64,000 bases of DNA. It comes from Aldrovandia affinis (taxonomy: Eukaryota > Chordata > Actinopteri > Notacanthiformes > Halosauridae). A program made the translations under genes and the position numbers. Of the stretch, positions 61,501 through 64,000 are shown piece after piece; positions within the stretch are counted from its first letter, which is position 1, and each line of letters opens with the position of its first letter. The stretch lies in contig JAINUG010000397.1 in NCBI GenBank assembly GCA_029706075.1, positions 371,001 through 435,000 of the forward strand, given 5' to 3'. The notes under the pieces were generated by a model. The model was not told the DNA's origin and did no database searches. It saw nothing but the letters and a program-made list of their open reading frames with translations.

Positions 61501-64000
61501 CCTTCATCCATGACGTTCTGACCGAGGTGCTGACCAGCTGGGCGGAGCTGCCACACTTCCACTTCAACGAGGCCCTGTTCCGGCCGTTTGAACACATCAT
61601 GCAGCTGGAGCTCTGTGATGAAGATGTGCAGGATCAGGTGAGACCCTGTCCTTAACACATTGTTAACAGATAAGGCCCTGTCCTTAGTACCTTGCTAACA
61701 GGTACAGCCCCATCCTTAGCATGTAGCTAACAGGTACAGCCCTATCCTTAGCACGTAGCTAACAGATAAGGCCCTGTCCTTAGCATGTAACTAACAGGTA
61801 AGGCCTTGTCCCTAGCACATTGTTAACAGGTACAGGCCTGCCCTTAGCACCCAGCTAACAGGTACAGCCCTATCCTTAGCATGTAGCTAACAGGTACAGC
61901 CCTGTCCTTTGCATGTAGCTAACAGATAAGGCCCTGTCCTTAGCATGTAGCTAACAGGTACAGCCCCATCCTTAGCATGTAGCTAACAGGTACAGCCCTA
62001 TCCTTAGCACATTGTTAACAGGTGAGGCCCTGTCCATAGTACCTAGCTAACAGGTACAGCCCCGTCCTTAGCATGTAGCTAACAGGTACAGCCCCGTCCT
62101 TAGCATGTAGCTAACAGGTACAGCCCTATCCTTAGCACGTAGCTAACAGGTACAGCCCTGTCCTTTGCATGTAGCTAACAGATAAGGCCCTGTCCTTAGC
62201 ATGTAGCTAACAGGTACAGCCCTATCCTTACTACCTAGCTAACAGGTACAGCCCTGTCCTTTGCATGTAGCTAACAGGTGAGGCCCTGTCCTTAGCACAT
62301 TGTTAACAGGTGAGGCCCTGCCCTTAGTACCTAGCTAACAGGTACAGCCCCGTCCTTAGCATGTAGCTAACAGGTACAGCCCTATCCTTAGCACGTAGCT
62401 AACAGATAAGGCCCTGTCCTTAGCATGTAGCTAACAGGTAAGGCCCTGTCCTTTGCATGTAGCTAACAAGTAAGGCCCTGTCCTTTGCATGTAGCTAACA
62501 GGTACAGCCCCGTCCTTAGCACGTAGCTAACAGATAAGGCCCTGTCCTTAGCTTGTAGCTAACAAGTAAGGCCCTGTCCTTTGTATGTAGCTAACAGGTG
62601 AGGCCCTGTCCTTAGCACATTGTTAACAGGTGAGGCCCTGCCCTTAACACATTGTTAACAGGTGAGGCCCTGCCCTTAGCATGTAGCTAACAGGTACAGC
62701 CCCGTCCTTACTACCTAGCTAACAGGTATGGCCCTGTCTTTAGCACATAGCTGATTATGCGACCACACTCCCAGGTCTTCGCCGCTGCCTCCTAATGACT
62801 CCCCATCCACAGGTCATCACCTCTATAGGGGAGCTGGTGGAGATGTGCTCCCCTCAGATCCAGTCCGGGTGGAGGCCCCTTTTCAGTGCCCTGAGGACCG
62901 TGCATGGGAACAAGACCGACATCAAGGATTACCTAGTGGGAGAGTACTCAATGGGTGAGTCATGGCTGGATCTCGGGCAGTTCCCTCCGCATTCGTTTAT
63001 AGGATTGGACTGTCCTGTCCAATATACTGAAATAGTGTGCAAAGCACATTCTACTGTACTGTAGCTACTGTACATTGCGTTTTAAAATCACAAGAGCTGC
63101 TATAATTGATAAAGATTTACACTTGAATTCCTATAAAAATGGCCACTTAGGACACGTGTGTAAATGGCCGTTGTATAGCCTCTAGATGGATCAAAGCGCT
63201 CTTTCTTCAACTGTTAGCTTCTGATGAATGTTCACATTTCCTTGTGCTTGCTCAGTCCCACAACTCTTTCTAGAAGATACAATCAGAATGGACATTAGTA
63301 TATGGATTCTGTGTTGGACAGCTGGTGTTGTGTATCTGTGTCTGCTTGCTCAGTAATTCTGTGACCGTCTCTTGTTCTTCCGCCCTCACGGCTGCAGGAA
63401 AGTCTCAAGCTCCTGTGTTCGATGTCTTCGAAGCTTTCATCAACACAGACAACATTCAGGTGTTTGCCAATGCAGCCACTGATTACATCATGTGCCTTAT
63501 GAAGTTTGTAAAGGGTTTAGGTAAGTTATTGTAAGTTATCCTGTGTCCTTCAGCTGCAGCCTGAATCTATATCTTCTGCATATTGTCAGCTGTGTTTATG
63601 GTGCAGTGCTCTGCTGATTGCAAGCTTGAGTAAGGCTGTCTCTCCCTTGACCCCAGGAGAAGTGGACTACAAGGAGATTGGGGATTGTGTCCATGGGACG
63701 GGATATAGCTCCACAGACCTGTGCCTTCCTGCCCTGGACTATCTAAGGAAGTGTTCACAGGTGGGAGGAACTGACCTGCTGAAATGTGGGGTGGAGGAGG
63801 GGGTGGGCTGTGAGGGGGCATTCTGGGGGCTGCTTGTAGTCTGTCTTGAGCATCATTCTCCCCTGCATAGAAAGGTAGGATCTAAACAGAAAGGTGGAGG
63901 CCTTGCAATGTTTGCGAATTTAAAGTTAAGACTGTGCAACCGCTCTGTCCGCAGCTGCTTACCAAAATCTACAAGATGCCTTCCAAGCCCGTGTTCCTGG
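23259..64000 (+). CDS. arfgef3: ARFGEF3/BIG3, brefeldin A-inhibited GEF family member 3 (5' two-thirds; runs off window)
   Basis: About 26 confident exons (listed one by one) encode roughly residues 1-1,400; the human protein has 2,177. The order and phases are consistent throughout except at exon 8 (acceptor not canonical) and exon 19 (disrupted by a tandem array). The start [14 protein letters not shown] and blocks such as [70 protein letters not shown] and [20 protein letters not shown] identify the gene. The middle (exons 12-14) is a degenerate Sec7 domain: the FRLPGE glutamic-finger motif of active Arf-GEFs is replaced by FCSGLQAGG, while [19 protein letters not shown] holds the place of the LNTDLH segment. 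In mammals BIG3 is reported to lack GEF activity and to act as a scaffold on secretory granules and for prohibitin-2. Introns carry many tandem arrays and a 3.3-kb LTR element in antisense. Function is inferred by homology. Confidence 0.95.
26390..26490. repeat. Two-copy tandem duplication
   Basis: 'gtgtaaaatagtcactggct' with 'ctcctgtagtactgtgt' is repeated once, with a period of about 60 bp. Confidence 0.8.
26985..27565 (+). mobile_element. L2-like LINE 3' end
   Basis: Translation around 27040-27330 reads as the C-terminus of an L2-type reverse-transcriptase protein: [62 protein letters not shown], with stops and a short duplication. A tail with 'ctatatgccaaaaatgtaaa' follows. It is 5' truncated and inactive. 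Confidence 0.8.
27581..27632 (+). CDS. arfgef3: arfgef3 exon 2
   Basis: 52 nt between CCTGCAG and GTAAGA, completing E and encoding [16 protein letters not shown] plus part of R. It matches the human block in length and phase (ETL...VKI.P..LR). The phases (1 in, 2 out) fit both neighbours. Confidence 0.85.
30650..31010 (-). mobile_element. L2-like LINE 3' end, antisense
   Basis: The minus strand translates as [19 protein letters not shown], then [20 protein letters not shown] and RLFPVVTG, the usual end of fish L2 proteins. The tail 'agagcgtctgctaaatgctt' follows (reverse complement near 30675-30700). Confidence 0.8.
31715..31890 (+). mobile_element. L2-like LINE 3' tail
   Basis: Carries 'ctcttgcgcgagcaatgatt', 'cacatcttgtaagtcgctct' and 'ggataagagcgtctgctaaa', ending in TGTAAAA repeats. 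It ends about 50 bp before exon 3. Confidence 0.7.
31939..32020 (+). CDS. arfgef3: arfgef3 exon 3
   Basis: 82 nt encoding [20 protein letters not shown] then TALTGMQ, close to the human REKCLLPLQLALESKN block. The acceptor is a run of AG dinucleotides (TTGCAG|AGAGAG), and I chose the one that keeps the frame. The donor is GTAAGG. Confidence 0.93.
32289..32420 (+). CDS. arfgef3: arfgef3 exon 4
   Basis: 44 codons in phase 0 at both ends, from [18 protein letters not shown] to [11 protein letters not shown]. Acceptor TGTGCAG, donor GTGAGA. Confidence 0.95.
33290..33430. repeat. Three-copy tandem repeat of about 47 bp
   Basis: 'tctctgggcacggtgccag' followed by 'ggctgtttatg' occurs three times with substitutions. 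It lies in intron 4. Confidence 0.75.
33930..34530. repeat. 33-bp minisatellite (intron 4, upstream of exon 5)
   Basis: About 18 units of 'gtgactgtatctctgggccc' plus 'tgttacccccagt'. Because 33 is divisible by 3, two frames stay open (an 11-residue period), but this is not coding. Each unit holds an acceptor-like TTACCCCCAG|TGTG. The array stops a few bases before the true exon 5 acceptor (34543). Confidence 0.9.
34544..34612 (+). CDS. arfgef3: arfgef3 exon 5
   Basis: 23 codons, [20 protein letters not shown] then IAE, in phase 0. Acceptor CCCCACAG, donor GTAAGG. Confidence 0.95.
35119..35410. repeat. TG microsatellite with TCTGTG interruptions
   Basis: About 290 bp of (TG)n broken by regular TGTCTGTG and TATG units. 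It is open in several frames purely because of its composition, and could form Z-DNA. Confidence 0.9.
36480..36842. mobile_element. Composite fish interspersed repeat
   Basis: Contains 'ggtcgccaatccatcgcagg', 'tgcatgtctttggactgtgg', 'gaggaaaccggagtacccgg' and 'acacagaaaggcccc', ending '...tgcaccaccgtgccgcc'. This block is widespread in teleost genomes; I do not recall its family with certainty. Confidence 0.75.
37299..37526 (-). mobile_element. Core-type SINE with TGTAA tail, copy 3
   Basis: Near full-length antisense copy of the family at 48919. The head is at 'ccattacactacactgctgc' and the tail at 'ttacatttacattttaggca'. Confidence 0.82.
38202..38584 (+). mobile_element. tRNA-Glu-like SINE, copy 4 (intron 5)
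   Basis: Full-length copy flanked by the 14-bp duplication AAATACCAAAGTCA (38188-38201 and 38585-38598). A stretch in the head region is deleted compared with the other copies. Confidence 0.87.
38784..38906 (+). CDS. arfgef3: arfgef3 exon 6 (prohibitin-2-binding segment)
   Basis: 41 codons, [20 protein letters not shown] to RHRQESA. By my exon chain residues 165-177 read [13 protein letters not shown], so Q165, D169 and Q173, reported to contact prohibitin-2 in human BIG3, are all present at the same numbers. Acceptor CTCTCCAG, donor GTGAGC. Confidence 0.95.
38916..39246. repeat. 30-bp CCAAT-containing array (intron 6)
   Basis: About ten units of 'cactgcccctctggtacagc' plus 'accagccaat', starting 10 bp after the exon 6 donor. 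Most units contain AGCCAATCA, a full match to the NF-Y box consensus. The last units are degenerate. Confidence 0.9.
39717..39762 (+). CDS. arfgef3: arfgef3 exon 7
   Basis: 46 nt, [15 protein letters not shown] plus one base. Acceptor TTCTGCAG is good; donor GTATTT is weak. A stronger donor GTGAGT lies 20 nt downstream (39783). This segment varies between species and has no clear human counterpart that I recall. Confidence 0.65.
39822..40556. repeat. 35-bp array with CCAAT and CACGTG variants (intron 7)
   Basis: About 20 units of 'cattggaaagcacccctcca' plus 'atcagggctctcctt'. Two flavours alternate: CATTGGAAAGCACC and CACGTGAAAGTACC. The first carries an inverted CCAAT (ATTGG) as well as CCAATC; the second creates a CACGTG E-box palindrome. 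Confidence 0.9.
40811..40919 (+). CDS. arfgef3: arfgef3 exon 8 (5' edge uncertain)
   Basis: Encodes [20 protein letters not shown] then [15 protein letters not shown], aligned to the human SVLTVLCEKL block; donor GTGAGA. The phase after exon 7 requires a start near 40811, but the preceding dinucleotide there is CG, not AG. The nearest canonical acceptor in the right frame is TTACAGTAG at 40773, which needs phase 0 and so fits only if exon 7 is skipped or uses its downstream donor (39783). Confidence 0.65.
41222..41398. repeat. Inverted repeat, about 58-bp arms
   Basis: The left arm includes 'gaaaacaattaggtaggtat' and 'ttagttgct'; the right arm includes 'agcaactaaatacttaccta' and 'attgttttc'. 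The loop is about 58 bp. Arms pair over most of their length with a few mismatches. It may be a small MITE or fold-back element. Confidence 0.8.
42190..43650. repeat. 24-bp minisatellite, about 60 copies (intron 8)
   Basis: Unit 'gtagccctgtttagtgagga' plus GAGA, highly uniform, with common variants GCAG/GTAG and TTTAG/TTCAG and rare 23- or 25-bp units. It ends about 20 bp before the exon 9 acceptor. Each unit's TTCAG|TGAGGA resembles the true junction CACAG|TGAGAA. Confidence 0.95.
43673..43777 (+). CDS. arfgef3: arfgef3 exon 9
   Basis: Completes S and encodes [20 protein letters not shown] to FTDLI plus two bases of W. Acceptor TTTCCCCACAG, donor GTGAGC. Confidence 0.95.
43978..44225. repeat. 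Pyrimidine-rich tandem repeat (intron 9)
   Basis: About 13 units of 'ccctgccctgtctccacc' with CTGACTCCACC variants, running directly into the exon 10 acceptor. It gives the intron an unusually long polypyrimidine tract of about 240 nt. The antisense strand is open (GWRQGRG-type), an artefact of composition. Confidence 0.88.
44235..44568 (+). CDS. arfgef3: arfgef3 exon 10
   Basis: Encodes (W)[57 protein letters not shown] and [17 protein letters not shown], ending TMKE. It is highly similar to the human segment. Donor GTGAGG, phase 0. Confidence 0.96.
44673..45052 (-). mobile_element. tRNA-Glu-like SINE, copy 5 (intron 10)
   Basis: Full-length antisense copy. Its 15-bp target duplication CAGTAAATATACTTT is intact on the left (44658-44672). 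On the right it is split: CAGTAAATATAC at 45053-45064, then the LTR element, then the rest after 48398. The SINE therefore came first. Confidence 0.9.
45065..45654 (-). repeat. 3' LTR of the coiled-coil element
   Basis: On the minus strand it contains a TATA-like TATTTAAA (45495-45502), about 150 bp in, and AATAAA (45165-45170) about 100 bp before the end, in the right order for an LTR promoter and polyadenylation signal. Confidence 0.9.
45655..45667 (-). other. Polypurine tract of the LTR element
   Basis: The minus strand reads GAGGAGGAGGGTG directly before the 3' LTR start TGTGGC, the expected site for plus-strand priming. Confidence 0.75.
45834..46376 (-). CDS. Second, basic frame of the LTR element (uncertain)
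   Basis: An open frame of 180 codons, K/R-rich in its middle ([13 protein letters not shown] and nearby), that overlaps the end of the coiled-coil frame by 97 nt in the -1 frame. No zinc knuckle or enzyme motif is visible. It could be a nucleic-acid-binding tail reached by frameshifting, or chance openness. Confidence 0.3.
   Translation of the reverse strand: MGTMVLSPTQPAGPSREPGGAMGDHSMEEGLIIMAEAGLNTQPSPEKVSPSPSLKLEKCKRKVKIRGSPLKRKGKRNRQMGRRSDHGKPGWSRDARRTRKEKGRINRVVKRMFSPVALPDPLKGKGRWRKRLKPGHWIRNGVTDTGGAMGAGEDQNRSGDRSVRGAQSLYPLVAILGQKR
46280..47710 (-). CDS. Coiled-coil protein of the LTR element (476 aa)
   Basis: The frame is open from 47830 inside the 5' LTR. I take the first methionine after the primer-binding site that opens the helical part ([13 protein letters not shown], 47710). 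Nearly the entire protein is heptad-rich, charged coiled coil ([53 protein letters not shown]). A non-helical tail holds [18 protein letters not shown] and ends at a stop at 46282-46280. It sits where gag would be but has no CCHC box or capsid motif that I recognise. It may be a divergent gag-like protein or a captured host coiled-coil sequence; I cannot assign a donor gene. The long intact frame argues for recent selection or recent insertion. Confidence 0.7.
   Translation of the reverse strand: MGEMQRLKRRAAMVEDRWRVTLREVQELKQSAQLELCKAKLEVSTSEERHLLAVMQLQEEHHMDSLEVMRIMSGEMKKEKASQGDEVRRVESHNRALKEQVRNLTKMREDEQRHFLDRQESQDQAADEYARALGDAQTRLAQKEAELRKAAENHASEAEQLRCRVEQESRDTHQVEANALREQLAQLEKSVEQVKAQNQELQTEQEKFLAQRDDVSSQLQEVNRANSRLLEQLTERGQEKDKLQQALEETRKTADKRKAMLDELAMDVAQEKSRHKEELSDARLQHEKEVLGVGARYEKELRGLHEDKNRTEEEIRSQLRDEKARTRELESLQQTGEVRLQEAKETAEKSALEHQEQVQKLQLEQTAQLQGKMAEMEAQQRATEKSFREVLKVQAEAVLDLQAHLKGVSEERDCVQCVPVTQDASTQVEVPQPAELGGHDDQTVEWGQWSSVPLSLPDLPGSQEELWGTIVWRKAS
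47781..47800 (-). other. Primer-binding site of the LTR element
   Basis: The minus strand reads TGGTGGAGGATGCGGGCA two bases after the 5' LTR. It begins with TGG, the complement of the tRNA CCA end. I could not match it to a specific tRNA from memory. Confidence 0.7.
47803..48394 (-). repeat. 5' LTR of the coiled-coil element
   Basis: 592 bp, matching the 3' LTR except for a 4-bp insertion, a 2-bp deletion and few if any substitutions. It carries the same TATA-like and AATAAA signals. Confidence 0.9.
48619..48731 (+). CDS. arfgef3: arfgef3 exon 11
   Basis: Encodes [20 protein letters not shown] then [17 protein letters not shown] plus two bases, matching the human block. Acceptor CATTGCAG, donor GTGAGC. 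Confidence 0.95.
48919..49152 (+). mobile_element. Core-type SINE with TGTAA tail, copy 4 (intron 11)
   Basis: Full length: head 'ggcggcagtgtagtataatg', B-box-like 'ggttcaattcc', body 'ttgagcaaggtacttaacct', tail 'gtcactctggataagagcgt' and TGTAAA repeats. It ends 46 bp before the exon 12 acceptor. Confidence 0.88.
49199..50130 (+). CDS. arfgef3: arfgef3 exon 12 (largest; start of Sec7 region)
   Basis: 932 nt. Encodes (L)[103 protein letters not shown] and [20 protein letters not shown], ending FCSGLQA plus one base. A GC-rich alanine/proline/glycine insertion (about 49560-49665) replaces a less conserved human linker. The first of 13 tandem donor copies (GTAAGG at 50131) is the one whose phase fits exon 13. 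Confidence 0.95.
50131..50760. repeat. 52-bp array of exon 12 splice-donor copies (intron 12)
   Basis: Twelve further copies of the exon 12 end plus donor, with exactly 52-bp spacing (donors at 50131, 50183, 50235 ... 50755). A unit reads 'ctcctccaccttctgctccg' then 'gcctgcaggcag|gtaagatccctttaaacaaa'. Three copies have GCACGCTG|GTAAGA. Each unit also contains a pyrimidine tract ending TGCAG, so it carries both donor-like and acceptor-like sites. Confidence 0.95.
50970..51136 (+). CDS. arfgef3: arfgef3 exon 13 (Sec7 core, degenerate)
   Basis: Encodes [40 protein letters not shown] and [14 protein letters not shown]. It corresponds to the loop and helix around the glutamic finger and LNTDLH motif of active Sec7 domains, neither of which is conserved. 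Acceptor CTGTGCAG, donor GTACGC. Confidence 0.93.
51143..51400. repeat. CA-rich minisatellite after exon 13
   Basis: Units built from ACATACACACTGACATACACACATATATACGC-like pieces (period about 40 bp), beginning within 10 bp of the exon 13 donor. Confidence 0.85.
51532..51680 (+). mobile_element. Short tRNA-headed SINE, family C (intron 13)
   Basis: The head 'tgtggctcagtaggtagagc' and B box 'gtttgattcccattggg' are followed by a short body and the tail 'gtcgctttggataaaagcat'. It shares the tail with the core SINEs but has a different tRNA head. Confidence 0.85.
52388..52806. repeat. CA microsatellite complex before exon 14
   Basis: About 420 bp of (CA)n with CCCACC and AAGTGC interruptions, ending about 58 bp before exon 14. 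It opens all three plus-strand frames by composition only. Confidence 0.92.
52864..53029 (+). CDS. arfgef3: arfgef3 exon 14
   Basis: Encodes [40 protein letters not shown] and [15 protein letters not shown] plus one base. Acceptor CCTCCACAG, donor GTAAGG. Confidence 0.96.
53207..53443 (+). mobile_element. Core-type SINE with TGTAA tail, copy 5 (intron 14)
   Basis: Full length, with an intact B-box-like GGTTCGATCCC and a 3' end of perfect TGTAA repeats (TGTAATGTAATGTAA). It is the best-preserved copy for defining the family. Confidence 0.88.
53987..54094 (+). CDS. arfgef3: arfgef3 exon 15
   Basis: Encodes (D)[18 protein letters not shown] then [17 protein letters not shown] plus one base. 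Acceptor CGCGCAG, donor GTAGCG. The human counterpart begins [14 protein letters not shown]. Confidence 0.95.
54384..54472. repeat. Two decoy copies of the exon 16 acceptor (40-bp unit)
   Basis: 'ttatctgggccctgattggt' then CTGCTTCCAG|GTATGG (AG at 54413) and CTGGTTCCAG|GCAAAG (AG at 54453) precede the true junction CTGGTTCCAG|GCATGG at 54869. A SINE later split copies two and three. Confidence 0.88.
54473..54830 (+). mobile_element. Diverged tRNA-headed SINE (intron 15)
   Basis: The insertion is flanked by a 17-bp duplication AAAGTGTTTTATCTGGG (54456-54472 and 54831-54847). Its middle and 3' end resemble the tRNA-Glu-like family ('gcggcatttggctgtctgcc', 'gggaagggggagggtaagcc', 'aaaattgggacgaaaa'), but the head is different. 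It is a separate subfamily. Confidence 0.8.
54870..55085 (+). CDS. arfgef3: arfgef3 exon 16
   Basis: Encodes (G)[58 protein letters not shown] and [13 protein letters not shown] plus one base. It is almost identical to the human block. Donor GTAATG. Confidence 0.96.
55132..55437. mobile_element. Family-C SINE with a second copy nested in opposite orientation
   Basis: A plus-strand copy begins at 55132 ('tggctcagttggtagagcac') and is interrupted at 55188. An antisense copy of the same family (55189-55345) follows. The first copy then resumes at 'gggttcaatccccactgg', flanked by a GGGTT duplication. The two halves can fold into a long hairpin. Confidence 0.87.
55672..56192. repeat. Array of exon 17 acceptor-like units (intron 16)
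   Basis: About ten units of the form GACTCTGTGTCCCCCAGGTG with TGATCCTGTGTGACTGTG, lengths varying around 40 bp. Each holds CCCAG|GTGTGA, a close copy of the true exon 17 junction CCCCCAG|GTGTTG at 56192/56193. The array runs into the exon. Confidence 0.92.
56193..56300 (+). CDS. arfgef3: arfgef3 exon 17
   Basis: Encodes (G)[35 protein letters not shown] plus one base. Acceptor CCCCCAG, donor GTACGG. Confidence 0.95.
56428..57103. repeat. GATGGAGACT minisatellite (intron 17)
   Basis: Over 25 units of 'gctgatggagactctgtgct' with GTGTTTGT spacers of variable length, ending at the exon 18 acceptor. The unit's TTTGTGCTGATGGAGAC resembles the true junction TTTGTGCAG|TGAAAC. The antisense strand is open ([12 protein letters not shown] repeats) through composition only. 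Confidence 0.9.
57109..57259 (+). CDS. arfgef3: arfgef3 exon 18
   Basis: Encodes (V)[39 protein letters not shown] and [10 protein letters not shown] plus two bases of R. Acceptor TTTGTGCAG, donor GTATGC. Confidence 0.95.
57396..57690. repeat. Array of exon 19 acceptor plus exon-start copies (intron 18)
   Basis: Eight copies of GGTGAGTGAGTATGTT, most preceded by GGTCCACAG or ATTACAG. The word reads R|VSEYV in the phase left by exon 18 and matches human VCEYV at this point, so each unit is the acceptor plus the first 16 nt of the exon. The same word is also a consensus donor (GGTGAGT). Confidence 0.88.
57640..57666 (+). CDS. arfgef3: Remnant of arfgef3 exon 19
   Basis: SLEHTHFST, matching human TLEHNHFSD, stands between two VSEYV copies. 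It follows a stop (TAG) in the VSEYV frame and is out of frame with the next block (GSQPLAIT). I cannot build a GT-AG path that includes it. The exon is either truly disrupted or mis-assembled. Confidence 0.35.
57697..57937 (+). CDS. arfgef3: arfgef3 exon 20
   Basis: Encodes (G)[50 protein letters not shown] and CTLSTQAD plus two bases of R. The acceptor TTTGGCAG requires one base from the previous exon, which exon 18 does not supply (phase 2), so an exon between is needed. Donor GTACGG. Confidence 0.85.
57992..58167 (-). repeat. TRIM 3' LTR (minus orientation)
   Basis: 176 bp, differing from the other LTR at roughly a dozen positions, so the insertion is moderately old. It contains A box 58063-58074 and B box 58020-58030 on the minus strand. 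Confidence 0.88.
58168..58178 (-). other. TRIM polypurine tract
   Basis: The minus strand reads GAGGGGGAGAA directly before the 3' LTR. Confidence 0.75.
58208..58225 (-). other. TRIM primer-binding site (tRNA-His type)
   Basis: TGGTGCCATGACTCGGAT lies one base after the 5' LTR. Its complement matches the vertebrate tRNA-His 3' end (ATCCGAGTCACGGCACCA, from memory) at 17 of 18 positions. Confidence 0.75.
58227..58404 (-). repeat. TRIM 5' LTR with pol III-like promoter
   Basis: 178 bp. On the minus strand, A box TAGCTCAGCGGG (58298-58309) and B box GGTTCGAAACC (58255-58265) are spaced as in a tRNA gene. There is a CRE-like TGACGTC further 5' but no TATA box or AATAAA. Confidence 0.88.
59229..59362 (+). 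CDS. arfgef3: arfgef3 exon 21
   Basis: Encodes (R)[39 protein letters not shown] and SLAMP plus one base. Acceptor GTCTTCAG, donor GTACCT. Confidence 0.96.
59363..60921 (+). other. arfgef3: arfgef3 intron 21
   Basis: 1.56 kb, AT-rich. A 38-bp unit 'ctatgactctccgagcccta' plus 'taggcaggagagtagtt' occurs once near 59745 and twice in tandem at about 60731-60806. No other repeat or exon is seen. Confidence 0.75.
60922..61067 (+). CDS. arfgef3: arfgef3 exon 22
   Basis: Encodes (G)[38 protein letters not shown] and [10 protein letters not shown]. The acceptor TTGTTAAAG has a poor pyrimidine tract. Donor GTAGGG. Confidence 0.95.
61458..61637 (+). CDS. arfgef3: arfgef3 exon 23
   Basis: 60 codons, [40 protein letters not shown] and [25 protein letters not shown] (61491-61505) fits the RVxF-type PP1-docking pattern reported for human BIG3. 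Acceptor TCCCAAG, donor GTGAGA, which seeds the following array. Confidence 0.96.
61638..62757. repeat. 32-bp array of exon 23 donor-like units (intron 23)
   Basis: About 35 units of 'gccctgtccttagcatgtag' plus 'ctaacaggtaca', starting at the exon 23 donor itself (CAG|GTGAGACCCTGTCCTTA). Many units contain AACAG|GTGAGG, AACAG|GTAAGG or AACAG|GTACAG. Confidence 0.93.
62813..62954 (+). CDS. arfgef3: arfgef3 exon 24
   Basis: Encodes [40 protein letters not shown] and LVGEYSM plus one base. Acceptor CATCCACAG, donor GTGAGT. Confidence 0.96.
63398..63520 (+). CDS. arfgef3: arfgef3 exon 25
   Basis: Encodes (G)[39 protein letters not shown] and L plus one base. Acceptor GGCTGCAG, donor GTAAGT. Confidence 0.96.
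63657..63760 (+). CDS. arfgef3: arfgef3 exon 26
   Basis: Encodes (G)[34 protein letters not shown]. Acceptor GACCCCAG, donor GTGGGA. Confidence 0.95.
63955..64000 (+). CDS. arfgef3: arfgef3 exon 27 (cut by window end)
   Basis: Begins [15 protein letters not shown] after acceptor GTCCGCAG, matching human LLAKIYKMPLKPIFL. It continues beyond the window, as does the remaining third of the gene. Confidence 0.92.
   Translation, partial: MLTKIYKMPSKPVFL

Overview
The window is vertebrate nuclear DNA, almost certainly from a ray-finned (teleost) fish. It holds two split genes lying head to head. On the minus strand (6286-20443) is perp, a four-pass PMP22/claudin-like membrane protein, complete in three coding exons (185 residues). 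On the plus strand, from 23259 past the right edge, is arfgef3 (BIG3, brefeldin A-inhibited GEF 3); I can place about 26 coding exons covering roughly the first 1,400 residues. PERP and ARFGEF3 are also neighbours in human, so this is a conserved pair. The fish assignment rests on the repeats: tRNA-headed SINEs, SINEs ending in TGTAA-like tails, L2-like LINE 3' ends and a composite repeat common in fish genomes. I cannot name the species; the TGTAA tails recall eel SINEs, but that is weak evidence.

Layout. 1-4871 is gene-poor and carries LINE and SINE tails. 4872-6285 is a probable perp 3' UTR. perp introns fill 6498-20238 and hold three tRNA-Glu-like SINEs, two SINEs of a second family, several LINE 3' ends, a degenerate minisatellite and two adjacent hairpins. 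20444-23258 is the shared divergent 5' region. arfgef3 follows with long 5' introns (23-38 kb) and then compact, repeat-choked introns (38-63 kb). Intron 10 holds a young 3.33-kb LTR element in antisense. It has a primer-binding site, a polypurine tract and a coiled-coil open reading frame, but no recognisable pol.

The most unusual content is of two kinds. First, 57992-58404 is a 413-bp miniature LTR element (TRIM-like). Its two 176/178-bp LTRs each contain a tRNA-like A box and B box. Its 59-bp interior is little more than a primer-binding site matching the tRNA-His 3' end plus a polypurine tract, and the element is flanked by a 4-bp target duplication. Second, many arfgef3 introns contain tandem arrays that start or end at an exon edge and whose units copy the neighbouring splice site: the donors of exons 12 and 23, and the acceptors of exons 16, 17 and 19. 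The exon 12 case is 13 donors at an exact 52-bp period, placed at the Sec7 loop where active Arf-GEFs carry the catalytic glutamate. Around exon 19 the array appears to have broken up the exon.

The genes do not form an operon. perp encodes a desmosomal/apoptotic membrane protein regulated by p53/p63 in mammals. arfgef3 encodes a large HEAT-like scaffold with a degenerate Sec7 domain, known in mammals for control of secretory granules and for binding prohibitin-2. Exon edges were set by hand from splice dinucleotides, reading phase and family similarity recalled from memory; no alignment was run.
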